From: Petrolisthes cinctipes
Taxonomy: Eukaryota > Arthropoda > Malacostraca > Decapoda > Porcellanidae
Assembly: GCA_033782935.1 (NCBI GenBank)
Contig: JAWQEG010001232.1
Span: 12,501-76,500, forward strand
Direction: 5' to 3'
Length of the DNA: 64,000 nt
Shown: positions 29,258 to 40,055 of the stretch, in pieces
Layout: every line of letters starts with the position of its first letter
How positions within the stretch are numbered: position 1 is the first letter of the stretch
Position numbers and translations under genes: made by a program
Notes under the pieces: generated by a model
Told to the model about the DNA's origin: nothing
What the model saw: the letters and a program-made list of their open reading frames with translations, nothing else
The model's database searches: none

Positions 29258-29405
29258 CTGCTTCTCTGGGCAAATCCACTTTGGTGCTGTTGAAAACACA
29301 GACTACATGGAGAGTGAGACAACCATAACCAACCTGTGGTGTTGGTGGTGATAATCTCACTCTGTGTTTTCAACAGCACCAAAGTGGAGTTGCCCAGAGA
29401 AGCAG
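29258..29405. repeat. Inverted repeat, 44-bp arms
   Basis: The arm CTGCTTCTCTGGGCAA onward at 29258-29301 returns as its reverse complement at 29362-29405 with one or two mismatches, around a 60-bp loop containing a GGTGTTGGTGGTGA run. It could be a small MITE; no target-site duplication was found. The sequence from 29083 to 29257 is AT-rich and shows no gene. Confidence 0.8.
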
Positions 29406-29682
29406 CTAAAAACGGTTTGTTTACATTATTTTTTTCGTTATAACTTTATATATATGTCTATTTATAATTATGTAGGTTGAGTAATGTAATTACTAATATC
29501 TGCTGATAATAATAATAACATAACATAAGTATAAATAACTGTTATAACATATTAATACATTGGTTAATTAATAGCCAATGTTTACTGTGTGTATTGAACT
29601 GTGTTATAGTTAATTTATAGCTTAATATTATTAACAAATGATTACCTTATAACTCTATAACATTATATAATGATATATAATT

Positions 29683-30258
29683 ATGAGGAATATTAATATA
29701 TATATCAAAGATAGAATACCACAATTACTAAAGCCGAAACAATCCATATTTTACAGTTTTTTTATAACATGTCTTCAATAACAAGGAATTATGATTTATT
29801 AAATCTTCATCATTACACAAGGTAAGTGTATAATTAATAATAATGTATAACCAATAATTATAATGTGTATTACAATTGTATTATAAACCTAACCTAACCA
29901 CGTAAAGTTAATAATATTTTAATAATGTTATTTAATAATGTTATTTAATTAATTATAATATATATATCAAAATAAATTATTAGTAAATAATTATTAAACA
30001 TTATTAAAACATTATTAACTTTACATGGTTAGGTTAGGTTAGGTTTATTATATATATTTCATTGTAATACGAATAATTATTATTGTTTATACATTATTAT
30101 TAATTATACACTTACCTTATACAATAATAAGGCTTTAATAAATCATAATTCCTTGTTATTGAAGACATGTTTAAAAAAATGTAAAATATGGATTGTTTCG
30201 GTTTAGTAATTGTGGTATTCTGTCTTTGATATACATATTTATATTCCTTATAATTATA
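29683..30258. repeat. Long inverted repeat with TTAGG-like inner ends
   Basis: Two arms of about 250 bp (29683-29945 and about 30000-30258) are reverse complements at roughly 85-90% by eye. Matching landmarks include ACCACAATTACTAAA, GACATGTCTTCAATAAC and GGTAAGTGTATAATTA. Near the centre the left arm has AAACCTAACCTAACCA and the right arm GGTTAGGTTAGGTTAGG. The whole is AT-rich and would fold into a long hairpin. A foldback transposon or hairpin MITE is the likeliest origin. Confidence 0.8.
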
Positions 30259-30678
30259 TATATATAAATGTTTCTTTGCTTTATTTATTTATTTATTTAT
30301 TTATTTAGCTAATATTGGTATTATCTGTGCCGGCGAACTACTGGTTAGGTTAGGTTGTGTTAGGTAGGGTTCGGTTACCTTTATCAATGCTCAGTGGAAT
30401 TATCTCCTGGAAATGTATTCTCTGCTAGATATTTCAATTTTAAGATACGACATTTCTGTAGTGGAGGGACGAACTGAGGTTGGGCGGACAGTGTTACCAG
30501 ATATCCTTGGAAAAATTACGGAAGATCCAACAGGCAGTTGTGTACAATACGCTTGACCCACCCAATCGGGATACTTTTAGCTCCTATTCACGAGATCTAT
30601 TTAATTTTTAAAGATCCCGAAGGATATTAAGTTAGGTCCCGAAGATAGCCACAGTTTAGGTTAGGTTAGGTTAGGTTA
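30259..30678. other. Unassigned AT-rich spacer
   Basis: Contains ATTT microsatellite (30280-30308) and two short TTAGG-like runs, at 30343-30370 and 30657-30676. No coding frame, RNA gene or known element was recognised. Confidence 0.5.
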
Positions 30679-30710
30679 AGAGAGAGAGAGAGAGAAGCAT
30701 CTTTGTATGT

Positions 30711-30740
<30 letters not shown>
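30679..30740. repeat. (GA)n microsatellite
   Basis: Two GA runs separated by AGCATCTTTGTATGT, directly joined to the 21-bp minisatellite that follows. Confidence 0.9.
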
Positions 30741-30741
<1 letters not shown>

Positions 30742-31888
30742 TTGATAGGCTTTGAAAGGGAATTGTTAGGCTTTGAAAGGGATTTGTTAGGCTTTGAAAG
30801 GGAATTGTTAGGTTTTGAAAGGGAATTGTTAGGCTTTGAAAGGGAATTGTTAGGCTTTGAAAGGGAATTGTTAGACTTTGAAAGGGCATTGTTAGGCTTT
30901 AAAAAGGAATTGTTAGCCTTAAAAGGGTATTGTTAGGCTTTGAAAGGGAATTGTTAGGCTTTGAAAGGGCATTGTTAGGTTTTGAAAGGGAATTGTTAGG
31001 CTTTGAAAGGGAATTGTTAGGCTTTGAAAGGGATTTGTTAGGCTTTGAAAGGGATTTGTTGGGCTTTGAAAGGGATTTGTTAGGCTTTGAAAGGGAATTG
31101 TTAGGCTTTGAAAGGGAATTGTTAGGCATTGAAAGGGAATTGTTAGGCTTTGAAAGGGAATTGTTAGGCTTTGAAAGGGAATTGTTAGACTTTGAAAGGG
31201 CATTGTTAGACTTAAAAAGGGCATTGTTAGGCTTTAAAAGGGAATTGTCAGGCTTAAAAGGGTATTGTTAGGCATAAAAGGAAATTGTTAGGATTTAAAA
31301 GGGAATTGTTAGACTCTACAAGGGAATTGTTAGACTCTACAAGGGAATTGTTAGACTCTACAAGGGAATTGTTAGACTCTACAAGGGAATTGTTAGACTC
31401 TACAAGGGAATTGTTAAACTCTGAAAGGGAATTGTTAGGCTCTGAAAGGGAATTGTTAGGCTCTGAAAGGGAATTGTTAGGCTTTGAAAGGGAATTGTTA
31501 GGCTTTGAAAGGGATTTGTTAGGCTTTGAAAGGGAATTGTTAGGCTTTGAAAAGGAATTGTTAGGCTTTGAAAAGGAATTGTTAGGCTTTGAAAGGGAAT
31601 TGTTAGGCTTTAAAAGGGAATTGTTAGGCTTTGAAAGGGAATTGTTAGGCTTTGAAAGGGATTTGTTAGGCTTTGAAAGGGATTTGTTAGGCTTTGAAAG
31701 GGATTTGTTAGGCTTTGAAAGGGAATTGTTAGGCTTTGAAAGGGATTTGTTAGGCTTTGAAAGGGAATTGTTAGGCTTTGAAAGGGAATTGTTAGGCTTT
31801 GAAAGGGATTTGTTAGGCTTTGAAAGGGATTTGTTAGGCTTTGAAAGGGATTAGTTAGGCCTTACAAGGGAACTGTTAGATCTTAAAA
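30741..31888. repeat. 21-bp minisatellite (AATTGTTAGGCTTTGAAAGGG)
   Basis: About 54 copies of AATTGTTAGG followed by CTTTGAAAGGG. Sub-blocks differ: 31305-31410 uses GACTCTACA in place of GCTTTGAAA, and near 31200-31290 units carry TTAAAAGGG. Because 21 is a multiple of three, frames stay open on both strands (ELLGFER on plus, NNSLSKP on minus). No start context, signal or known domain supports translation. Confidence 0.92.
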
Positions 31889-31892
31889 GGGA

Positions 31893-32050
31893 ATGATAAT
31901 GAGCGCGATAGAAATGATAGTGGCGACGATAGAAATGATAGTGGCGACGATAAAAATGATAGTGGCGACGATAGAAATGATAGTGGCGACGATAGAAATG
32001 ATAGTGGCGACGATAGAAATGATAGTGGCGACGATAGAAATGATAGTGGC
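31893..32050. repeat. 21-bp minisatellite (GATAGTGGCGACGATAGAAAT)
   Basis: Seven or so copies of GATAGTGGCGAC followed by GATAGAAAT. The unit is unrelated to the previous 21-bp unit although the length is identical and the arrays are adjacent. The GCGAC words make it more CpG-rich than its surroundings. Confidence 0.9.
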
Positions 32051-32372
32051 GACTGGAAGGTGTGCCTGGGGCAGGGAAGGACCGGTAAGGTGTGCCTGGG
32101 GCAGGGAAGGACCGGTAAGGTGTGCCTGGGGCAGGGTAGGACCCGGAAGGTGTGCCTGGGGCAGGGTAGGACCCGGAAGGTGTGCCTTGGGCAGGTAAGG
32201 ACCGGAAAGGTGTGCCTGGGGCAGGGAAGGACCGGTAAGGTGTGCCTAGGGCAGGGAAGGACCGGGAAGGTGTGCCTGGGGCAGGGTAGGACCGGGAAGG
32301 TGTGCCTTGGGCAGGTAATGACCGGAAAGGTGTGCCTGGGGCAGGGAAGGAACGGAAAGGTGTGCCTTGCTC
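32051..32372. repeat. 30-bp minisatellite, array 1
   Basis: About eleven copies of AAGGTGTGCCTGGGG followed by CAGGGAAGGACCGGT. The G-rich plus strand has many GGGG/GGG runs. The same unit recurs in a second array about 700 bp downstream. Frames such as VCLGQGRTGK are by-products of the 30-bp period. Confidence 0.92.
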
Positions 32373-32861
32373 TGTTACAAGGAAATTTGAACTAGGATTT
32401 TGTGTGTTGTTTCCCTTCTCAGCTCTCCTCATGCCCTCTTCCCACAGTTATATCTGATAAGGTTTAGTAGATGTTCATTTCATTGTTTATGGGTAAACAG
32501 AGCCCAAGCATCCTCCCCCTTATTGGGCCTCAGTACTGGAGTGAAGCCTGTGTTCCTTCCAGTACACCTTAGGACTATATTCCATGATGCCCCTCCCCCC
32601 CCCCTACATACACACATACAGCCCTGGCCAGGTTTTTCACAGCACAGTTTTTAAAATATTTTAGAAGTGTTCATTTGCTGATTAAAAAATAAATAAATAA
32701 TTAGACTGAGTCACCAGGGTGTGAAGGAGGCTACATTGTCCTCCAATTGTCTACACTTACAGCACACACACATCTCAACACCTGTTTTTCAGTTTCATAC
32801 AAATCACAGCACATTCCAGAAATTATATAATAAAATAACCCTCCCCTTATAATATTTAAAA
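32373..32861. other. Spacer between minisatellites
   Basis: Mixed-composition sequence with a C8-10 run near 32590 and short CA repeats. A plus-strand frame at 32400-32654 has no recognisable motif and I do not support it as a gene. Confidence 0.4.
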
Positions 32862-33058
32862 TGTCTGTGTTTGAATTTTCAAACCAAGGTATGGTACTGT
32901 ACTGTACTGTACTGTACTGGATATTTGAGGCCTATTTCTGAGGTGTAGAAATTTTTTTTTTATGTTTTTCTATTAATTAATAGCCCCTTTTGAAGTTGTT
33001 GAAGTTCTTTCTGGCCTTACATTTAACTGGACCTGGAGGTGATAATATGGCAAGATGT
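32862..33058. repeat. Copy of the 36-kb palindrome arm
   Basis: The stretch from GTCTGTGTTTGAATTTTC through a (GTACT)n run to AGGTGATAATATGGCAAG reappears inverted at about 36088-36285. A further copy in this orientation lies at about 36560-36683. It is a dispersed repeat of unknown class. Confidence 0.8.
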
Positions 33059-33082
33059 TTTTCTAGCCCCTATAAGTATGGG

Positions 33083-33705
33083 AAGGTGTGCCTGGGGCAG
33101 GGAAGGTGTGCCTGGGGCAGAGAAGGACCGGGAAGGTGTGCCTGGGGCAGGGAAGGACAGGGAAGGTGTGCCTTGGGCAGGGAAGAACCAGGTAGGTGTG
33201 CCTGGGGCAGGGAAGGTGTGCCTGGGGCAGAGAAGGACAGGGAAGGTGTGCCTGGGGCAGGGAAGGACAGGGAAGGTGTGCCTGGGGCAGGGAAGGACAG
33301 GGAAGGTTTTGCCTGGGGCAGGGAAGGACAGGGAAGGTGTGCCTGGGGCAGGGAAGGACAGGGAAGGTGTGCCTGGGGCAGGGAAGGTGTACCTGGGGAG
33401 GAGAAAGTGTGCCTGGGGCAGGGAAGGACCGGGAAGGTGTGCCTGGGACAGGGAAGGAGTGCCTGGGGCAGGGAAGGGCAGGGTAGGTGTGCCTGGGACA
33501 GGGAAGGACCGGGAAGGTGTGCCTGGGACAGGGAAGGAGTGCCTGGGGCAGGGAAGGGCAGGGTAGGTGTGCCTGGGGCAGGGAAGGACAGGGAAGGTGT
33601 GCCTGGGACAGGGAAGGAGTGCCTGGGGCAGGGAAGGGCAGGGTAGGTGTGCCTGGGACAGGGAAGGAGTGCCTGGGGCAGGGAAGGACAGGGAAGGTGT
33701 GCCTG
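33083..33705. repeat. 30-bp minisatellite, array 2
   Basis: The same core (AAGGTGTGCCTGGGG, CAGGGAAGGACAGG) as the array at 32051 and in the same orientation, about 20 full units. Some are shortened to GTGTGCCTGGGGCAGGGAAG, and near 33440-33690 the order of full and short units repeats with a longer period. Conceptual proteins rich in G, R and E from all frames are artefacts. Confidence 0.92.
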
Positions 33706-33860
33706 GGTGGCCTTCACGTCACACTTGACTCCACAGTCAGGTGTACCAACATTACATCGCACTGTTAAAAGGATGGTAACGAAACTTTTTTTGCCAACTG
33801 TACATTACACACCCTTAAACCCAGCCAATAATGAGGGTTTACTGTACACAAATTCATTAC

Positions 33861-33974
33861 AAACACTACATTATTATTATTATTATTTATTTCTGTGTGT
33901 GTGAGTGTGTATTTCTCTGTATCCATATATGTGTATGTTTTTCACACACACACACACACACATTCTCTCTCTCT
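33861..33974. repeat. ATT, GT and CA/CT microsatellites
   Basis: A (TTA)n run, a GTGTGTG run, a (CA)n run at 33943-33960 and a CT run follow each other. No gene is seen from 33706 to 34035. Confidence 0.85.
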
Positions 33975-34035
33975 ACTGGACATAACCATTGTAATATGCA
34001 TATGTGTGTATATATTTGTTTGTGTATGATCGCGC

Positions 34036-35080
34036 AGTGTTACCACATCTGGTTAGGTCCCGGGAATATGTCCCGGTTACTTTATGATAGTTTACATCGG
34101 TTATATCCCGGTAGTCTGCCCAGGTTAGGTCCCGGTAGTTTGCTGTGGTCCAGGTTAGGTTAGGTTAGCTTAAATTTCCAAATTATGTTTGTAAAACGAG
34201 GCATCTCCGAGAGAAACACCATAGAAGAAAATAGTCTTAGAATGGTCTAAATAAGTGGGTAATGAAGGTAGAAAAACCATACATGATAACGGCAGTTCTT
34301 TCAATATTTACCGTATTTTACCACGGTTAGTTCCCGGTAGTTTGCCCAGGTTAGGTCCCGGTAGTTTACTGCAGTTTAGGTTAGGTCATACTAATTTCAA
34401 AATGCTATATTTGAATATGACCTAACTTGGAAATGGGGCATTTCTGAAGAAAAGTGTTTTAGAATTGTATTAGAAAATGGCAATAGAATAGATAATTACC
34501 AATTGTTTTTTATTACTCATTATTTCCCGGTAGTTTGCCCGGGTTAGGTCCCGGTAGTTTGCCCGGGTTAGGTCCCGGTAGTTTGCCCAGGGTTAGGTCC
34601 CGGTAGTTTGCCCGGGTTAGGTTCCGGTAATTTGCCCGGGTTAGGTCTCGGTAGTCTGATGCGGTCTAGGTTAAGTTAGGTAAAGTCAGGCTAATTTCAA
34701 AATGCCCCATTTGAATATGCCCTATCTTTGAAATGGGGCATTTGCATAGGAAATGCTATAGAAGAAAATAGTCTTAGAATGGTCTAAATAAGTGGGTAAT
34801 AAGGTAGAAAAGCCGTACACAATAACGGTAATAATTTCAATATTTACCAAAAAAGTTTCCTAGAATTGTCCTAAATATGATCTATTAGAGTTGGATAATA
34901 TTAACTGTGAGGAATTGTATATTGAATAATCAGGTTTTGGAATGGTTCAAAATATAACGTATTCAGATGGTGATTATCTATTAGAGTTGGTAAAATGTAA
35001 CCGGGAGGATTATTATATTGAATAACCATGTTTGGGAATTAAATATATTTCGGTAAATAAAACACATCCGGGAGTAAACG
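34036..35080. repeat. Cluster of MITE-core fragments
   Basis: Contains pieces of the GGTA-ended MITE family: TGTTACCACATCTGGTTAGG at 34039, a terminal repeat end CTTTCAATATTTACC near 34301, and several GCCCCATTTGAATATG/GGGCATTT motifs. From about 34525 to 34655 the piece GGTAGTTTGCCC followed by GGGTTAGGTCCC is amplified about five times with a 24-25-bp period. No complete element with both ends and a target duplication could be delimited. Confidence 0.75.
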
Positions 35081-35102
35081 GGTGTAAATAGGCACTGGAT
35101 AA

Positions 35103-35134
35103 TGACGTCATGGTTGGTTGGGCGGATGACGTCA
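35103..35134. promoter_or_regulatory. Two palindromic CRE-like sites
   Basis: TGACGTCA occurs at 35103-35110 and again at 35127-35134, 24 bp apart. TGACGTCA is the full consensus bound by CREB/ATF bZIP factors. There is no adjacent recognisable gene, so function is only a possibility. From 35135 to 35389 nothing else was identified. Confidence 0.4.
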
Positions 35135-35393
35135 TAGTTTTCAGCCTATCACACGTATGGATTCATCACATCTCGCTTTCATCAGTTGTTTATCATGATG
35201 CACATATTCTAAAGCCGTGTTTCAACCCCACTCTTTCCCTGATTTACTTCATGCCCTCAATGCCATCTATCAGGGTCAATATTGTTGGGGGAAATGAAGG
35301 AAATTAATATCAGATAAACAGTGAAAACATAAAAACAATTTTATTACTAAAGGGAATTGTTAAATAGATCACTCCCATTAGTAAAGGGTTTAC

Positions 35394-35532
35394 TGGTTAG
35401 GTTAGGTTAATATTAAATTAAATTAGGTTAGGTTAATATTAAATTAAATTAAGTTAGGTTAATATTAAATTAGGTTAGGTTAATATTAAATTAAATTAGG
35501 TTAGGTTAATATTAAATTAGGTTAGGTTAAGG
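35394..35532. repeat. TTAGGTTAATATTAAAT tandem repeat
   Basis: Five or six copies of GGTTAGGTTAATATTAAAT, some with an extra TAAAT, giving alternating periods of about 22 and 27 bp. Each unit contains one telomere-like TTAGG. Confidence 0.85.
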
Positions 35533-35535
35533 TAT

Positions 35536-36085
35536 CCATCTTTGAACAATGTTAGCAACCTTACATTTAATGATAAATATTATTTGGTGCTGGTTCTATG
35601 AACTCAGGGTGAGACGGTAACCTCATACTATCAGTTGTGAGTTCCATCAAAAATACTTATATTAAAGAAAAGGAAAACTTTGAATGGAACTCACCACTGA
35701 GCGTTGACGGTAACTGCCTCAGCCAGAATTGTCACCAACTGTTCTTACCTATTTGTTCTTACCTATTTGTTCTTACCTATTTGTATCTTTACAGGATTGA
35801 GTCAAGCTCGTAATGTCCCGTATTTTAAAACACAATTATCATATGTTTTTTAAAGTTATGTATGTTTTTGACATACTTTGATCTGTATGAAACTTTGATG
35901 AACAGGTAATGAGATTTCTGTCTGTTTCTGAGTGAACAAAGTTGCAGCACAATGCATGAAGGGGGAACGCTATAATAAAATTTGTCTTCATATAGGAATT
36001 ATTATAGAAATGGTCATAAGCAGCTTAAATAACTAATTAGAGGAAATTCAGGAAGGGAATGTGGAGGCAGATATGGAGATGAAAA
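35536..36085. other. Unassigned spacer
   Basis: Holds an imperfect inverted repeat around GAGTTCCATCAAAAATAC (about 35610-35720) and three copies of TTGTTCTTACCTAT (35748-35785). No coding potential was recognised. Confidence 0.4.
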
Positions 36086-36161
36086 AACAGCTTGCCATAT
36101 TATCACCTCCAGGTCCAGTTACATGTAAGGCCAGAAAAAACTTCAACAACTTCCAAAGAGG

Positions 36162-36680
36162 CTATTAATTAATAGAAAAACATGAAAAAAAAATTCTACA
36201 CCTCAGAAATAGGCCTCAAGTATCCAGTACAGTACAGTACAGTACCATACCTTGCTTTGAAAATTCAAACACAGACGTTGGTGACTCAGTCTAATGGAAA
36301 TTTTAAAATGATGACTCTGGCTACACCACCTCTCCCTATTCTGTAGTCAAGTAATAGATATACTGTATAGCATTAATATTCACACAAAAACATATTTTAA
36401 GGACTCTATGAGAAGTCTGTTATTTTTTCCTAGAGTCCTTAAAATATGTTTTTGTGTGAATATTAATGCTATACAGTATATCTATTACTTGACTACAGAA
36501 TAGGGAGAGGTGGTGTAGCCAGAGTCATCATTTTAAAATTTCCATTAGACTGAGTCACTAACGTCTGTGTTTGAATTTTCAAAGCAAGGTATGGTACTGT
36601 ACTGTACTGTACTGTACTGGATATTTAAGGCCTATTTCTGAGGTGTAGAAATATCTTTTTCGTGTTTTTGTATTAATTAA
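36162..36680. repeat. Near-perfect palindrome, ~250-bp arms
   Basis: The arms at 36162-36408 and 36431-36680 are reverse complements with very few differences by eye, separated by only 22 bases. The inner 120 bp or so appears identical. Each arm contains a (GTACT)n microsatellite: the left has three or four copies and the right one more. The outer parts also match 32862-33058. It would extrude as a cruciform or give a stable double-stranded RNA if transcribed. A foldback element or an inverted duplication are both possible. Confidence 0.88.
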
Positions 36681-36682
36681 GA

Positions 36683-36892
36683 GGGTGCGGGAATAGGGGG
36701 ACAGGCTTGGAGGGGGGTTTAGGGGGGTGCAGGAATTTTTGGGGAGTGTGGGAGTCTGGGACAGGCTTGGGGGGGGGGTTAGGGTGGTGCGGGAGTAGGG
36801 GACAGGCTTTCTATCCACCCCAAGTCTGTCCCCCTATTCCCGCACCCCCCAAACCCCTCCTAAGCCTGTCCCCCTATTCCCGCTCCTGAGAA
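36683..36892. repeat. G-rich/C-rich inverted element, copy 1
   Basis: The plus strand reads GTGCGGGAATAGGGGGACAGG with long G runs, then switches to its complement (CAAGTCTGTCCCCCTATTCC, CGCACCCCCC). The centre is near GACAGGCTTTCTATCCACCC at 36800. Each half offers multiple G runs for quadruplex formation on opposite strands. Confidence 0.8.
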
Positions 36893-37966
36893 GGAAAGAG
36901 ACAAGGGGATTATTAATAATAATTGTTATGTTATGCCTCAACCATTGTATAAACATAGAAACTTCAGAAGGCTCAAATGAAAGTGGTCATGTGGGCAGTC
37001 TCCATTGTAATCTGGCACGGTTCCAATAATGCTACATAGATGTGTTTACATACCAAGTCTTGTAAAAGAAGTTAAATACATATGCTACCCATTGGTTTTC
37101 TAAATAATATTATTTCTATAAATTATATGTTAAACAATAATATCACAATAATGTCCTTAGGCAAAGTACTGTACAGTATATTCCAGAAAATTAACTTCAA
37201 AGAGTGAATAATGGAAACATTTTGTAAGATGGGTATACTGTACTTAAGATTTGTAAGTACAGTACAGTAGAGTAGTATTGAAGTGTACATTACTGTACTA
37301 TCAGTAAATTACCATATCCACATACCAGATTACCACTCATTCTTATCATTTTGATAATGATAAGTTCTCTAAATAATATTATATATTATTTTCAGTCAGG
37401 TTTTAGAGGTAATTACTTACCCTAAACTTACCCCTAACCTTTTACTTGGCAACATTTTTCCATTAATTTCCTAAACCTTGATTTAGTTTAAGAAACTCTG
37501 TGAGACATTTATCATAATCTTTATTTAATTATTACATTCACCAGAGAATATTGAGAATTTGGTGTGGTAGTATTTCCTGACCCAACTACTGTTAGCTTAC
37601 TTGTTTTGGTTGGTGAAAGTCAGACTAGGATATGATAAGTTTCCCCTTATAGCCTATATGTTAACCTTGAAAGATCACAATAACAAAGTATAGTTTTCAT
37701 TATTCTTACCTGTAATGAAATGTTGGTCAGGATCAGAAGTAATTTCTCATTTTTTTAACCATTATCCCTGCCTATGGATGTGTGAAAAGGGATCGTAGTG
37801 ATATTATAATATTCCACACGTGAGGTGAGAACTTTATAACAATATATATTTGAGAAGGATGTGAAATAAAAGAGACTAAAATGCAGCGTCCACCTGTGTC
37901 ACACATCCCATTGCAAAAAATGTGACAATATTGGCTTGGATTGACTGTTTATCATAAATGTTGCTT
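36893..37966. other. Unassigned spacer, 1.1 kb
   Basis: AT-rich single-copy-looking sequence with short palindromes (CTTATCATTTTGATAATGATAAG near 37340) and GTACT runs near 37260. Neither strand shows a long frame or a motif I can name. Confidence 0.4.
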
Positions 37967-38300
37967 GCTGAGATAGTTGGATGTCCAGCACTGCAACACA
38001 CCTGTGGATTCTCAATAAAGTGGAGTGACGAGTGCAGGGACTGATGGAGAACAACAGCTGCCCTCCTCCCTCACAGGATATACCTGCCCTGGACACATTG
38101 GAGCACCACCAGGATGTTGCTGCTCTGGTGGTCTTCCACAAGACACAGGTACAAGAGGTACAGCACCTGGCAGGATTTAGGCTCCCCCCGTGTGAGGCTG
38201 TGAGAGACACGAGAATGGTGTTCTCCAGCCACAAGCATATCAGGGTGCTGAGGTCACACACCAGCCAGCACCAGAGGGTGGCAAGTCTAATGGTTCCCAC
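37967..38300 (+). pseudogene. LINE reverse transcriptase C-terminal scrap
   Basis: In the frame covering 38080-38290 the translation contains LDTLEHHQDVAALVVFHKTQ and later RVLRSHTSQHQR. This resembles the segment after the polymerase domain in jockey/CR1-type elements of crustaceans, which runs from an 'LEHRRDVAAL' helix to an 'RSHTSQHQR' segment and a final WN motif. That resemblance is from family memory, not a search. An in-frame TGA at 38026 and loss of the final motif show decay. The reverse transcriptase core itself is missing. The frame then runs on to 38445 without further recognisable content. Confidence 0.55.
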
Positions 38301-38539
38301 TCAATTTTTCCCGCAGAGAGAACATATTGAGCCAATACAGAGCTACACACACTCAGCACTCACTCAGCTGGACCCTGGTCCAGCACTATCAGCCATAGTT
38401 GTACTGTATATATTCATTCCAAACTATGTTTACTGTTATTGTTGATGTTCTCCCGGGACAGAATGGCCTCCTGCCCCACAGACCCCTGGTACACTCTGGT
38501 CTCAGTGAAAAAAACAAATTAAAATAAAGGAGGGGCTGG

Positions 38540-38920
38540 CCCTATATGCCTGGGCTACTGAAGCACATCCCAGGGAAATGGGACCACAGCTTACTGGACC
38601 AGGGAGTCTGTATGTCCCTATATGTCTGTATGTCCCTATATGTCTGTATGTCCCTATATGCCTGGGCTACCGAAGCACATCCCAGGGAAATGGGACCACA
38701 GCTTACTGGACCAGGGAGTCTGTATGTCCCTATATGTCTGTATGTCCCTATATGCCTGGGCTACCGAAGCACATCCCAGGGAAATGGGACCACAGCTTAC
38801 TGGACCAGGGAGTCTGTATGTCCCTATATGTCCGTATGTCCCTATATGCCTGGGCTACCAAAGCACATCCCAGGGAAATGGGACCACAGCTTACTGGACC
38901 AGGGAGTCTGGGGGCCTCAT
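38540..38920. repeat. ~94-bp tandem repeat
   Basis: Four copies begin with GCCTGGGCTAC at 38548, 38660, 38754 and 38848, giving spacings of 112, 94 and 94 bp. The first is longer because the inner word TCTGTATGTCCCTATATG is present one extra time. Open frames in all three plus phases are produced by the repeat and carry no known motif. Confidence 0.92.
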
Positions 38921-39497
38921 TGGTGGGAAGGTCTTTGATCCCACAGCCAGTGGTGTGGGCCCAAGTCCACGTTACAAGAGCTACAAGTGGGGCCGCACCT
39001 TCCATGAGACCAGCCCTGAAGGGACCATAAGGGGGAGGGAGTTTACACTGCTGCATGCAAAGGGAAATGCACCCCCTGTCTGCTGGCGGTCCACACACCA
39101 GTGAAAAAACCTCACATGGATTAATTTTAATCCATGTGGGCAGATCTCATCAAATCCACTAGAAAGTTACCAGATCCTACAACAATCTTTATTCTAGCCC
39201 TGTGGAGGACTATGTTTACTGTTATATATCTTGCCATAACATACTTACTGTATACTTTATTTGATTTTACTAAAAAATGCTATATATAAATGTCATTTCA
39301 TGTCATGTCATCTAACAAAAAATTTCATATCAGTTTGTTGTTGTTGAAGTGCCTCAAGGTGTCTGGTGAAGCAGCCCTGAGCTCCTGAGGAAGGCCATGG
39401 CCTCAACTGGGGTTTGCCACAGTGCTCTCAAAGAGTGTACAGTATGTTGTGTTATTGATCAATGTGATTGTGTGCATTGTAGTCTTAAATAATGTAT
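38921..39497. other. Unassigned spacer
   Basis: Includes a short palindrome CACATGGATTAATTTTAATCC at about 39113 and TGTCAT repeats near 39293. No gene is supported. Confidence 0.4.
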
Positions 39498-39752
39498 TTA
39501 AGGGGTTGCGGGAATAAGAGGCCAGGCTTAGGGGGGTGCGGGGGTTTTTGGGGGGGTTGGCTGGGTTTTGGAGGGTGCGGGAGTTAGGGGACAGGCTGGG
39601 GGGAGGGGTTAGGGTGATGTGGGAGTAGGGGACAGGCTTTCTACCCCCCCCCCAAGCCTGTCTCCCTATTCCTGCACCCCCCCACAAAAACCCGCACCTC
39701 CCTAAACTCCCCCAAGCCTGGCTCCCTATTCCCGCACCCCCTTAAATTTGTG
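39498..39752. repeat. G-rich/C-rich inverted element, copy 2
   Basis: G-rich half from 39504 to 39638 (GGTGCGGGAGTTAGGGGACA), then C-rich half to 39741 (CAAGCCTGTCTCCCTATTCC). A CTTTCTACC junction word separates the halves, as in copies 1, 3, 4 and 6. Confidence 0.8.
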
Positions 39753-39819
39753 AAGAGAAGGCCTAGCTGGGATGTAGTCTCCACATATTATACCTCCATG
39801 TGAGGCAATGGGGGACATG

Positions 39820-40055
39820 CTGGGGGGGGGGGGGGGGTTATGGGGGTGCAGGAATAGGGAACAGGCTTTCTACCCACCCCAAGTCTGTCCCCCTATTTCC
39901 TTACCTCCCAAACTCCCCCCCCCCCGAACCCCCCAAAACACCCCACACACCCCTAAATATCCCCCAAGCCTGTCCCCCTACTCCCGCACCCCAAAAAAAA
40001 ACCCGCGACACCCCCAAAACTCCCCGCACCCCCCAAAACCCCCCCAAAACCCTAG
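39820..40055. repeat. G-rich/C-rich inverted element, copy 3
   Basis: Starts with a run of about 17 G at 39820, then GGTGCAGGAATAGGGAACAGG, and switches at 39865 to a C-rich half ending in CCCCCCAAAACCC. The C-rich half is longer than the G-rich half because its terminal CCCC-AAAA words are repeated. Confidence 0.8.

Noticed and set aside
30703..31854. Plus-strand frames of ELLGFER repeats and their minus-strand counterparts
   Set aside because: By-products of a 21-bp minisatellite; open in several frames on both strands.
31851..33768. Gly/Arg/Pro-rich frames over the 30-bp minisatellites (VCLGQGRTGK, PGTPSLSFPA)
   Set aside because: Same sequence is open in nearly all frames, a property of the period. 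Collagen- or silk-like similarity is only composition.
36579..36889. Pro/Ser-rich frames over the G-rich/C-rich elements
   Set aside because: Explained by the inverted repeat family; the same peptides appear at each of its sites.
38031..38445. Complete small host gene at 38 kb
   Set aside because: The recognisable part resembles a LINE C-terminus, and there is an in-frame stop just upstream.
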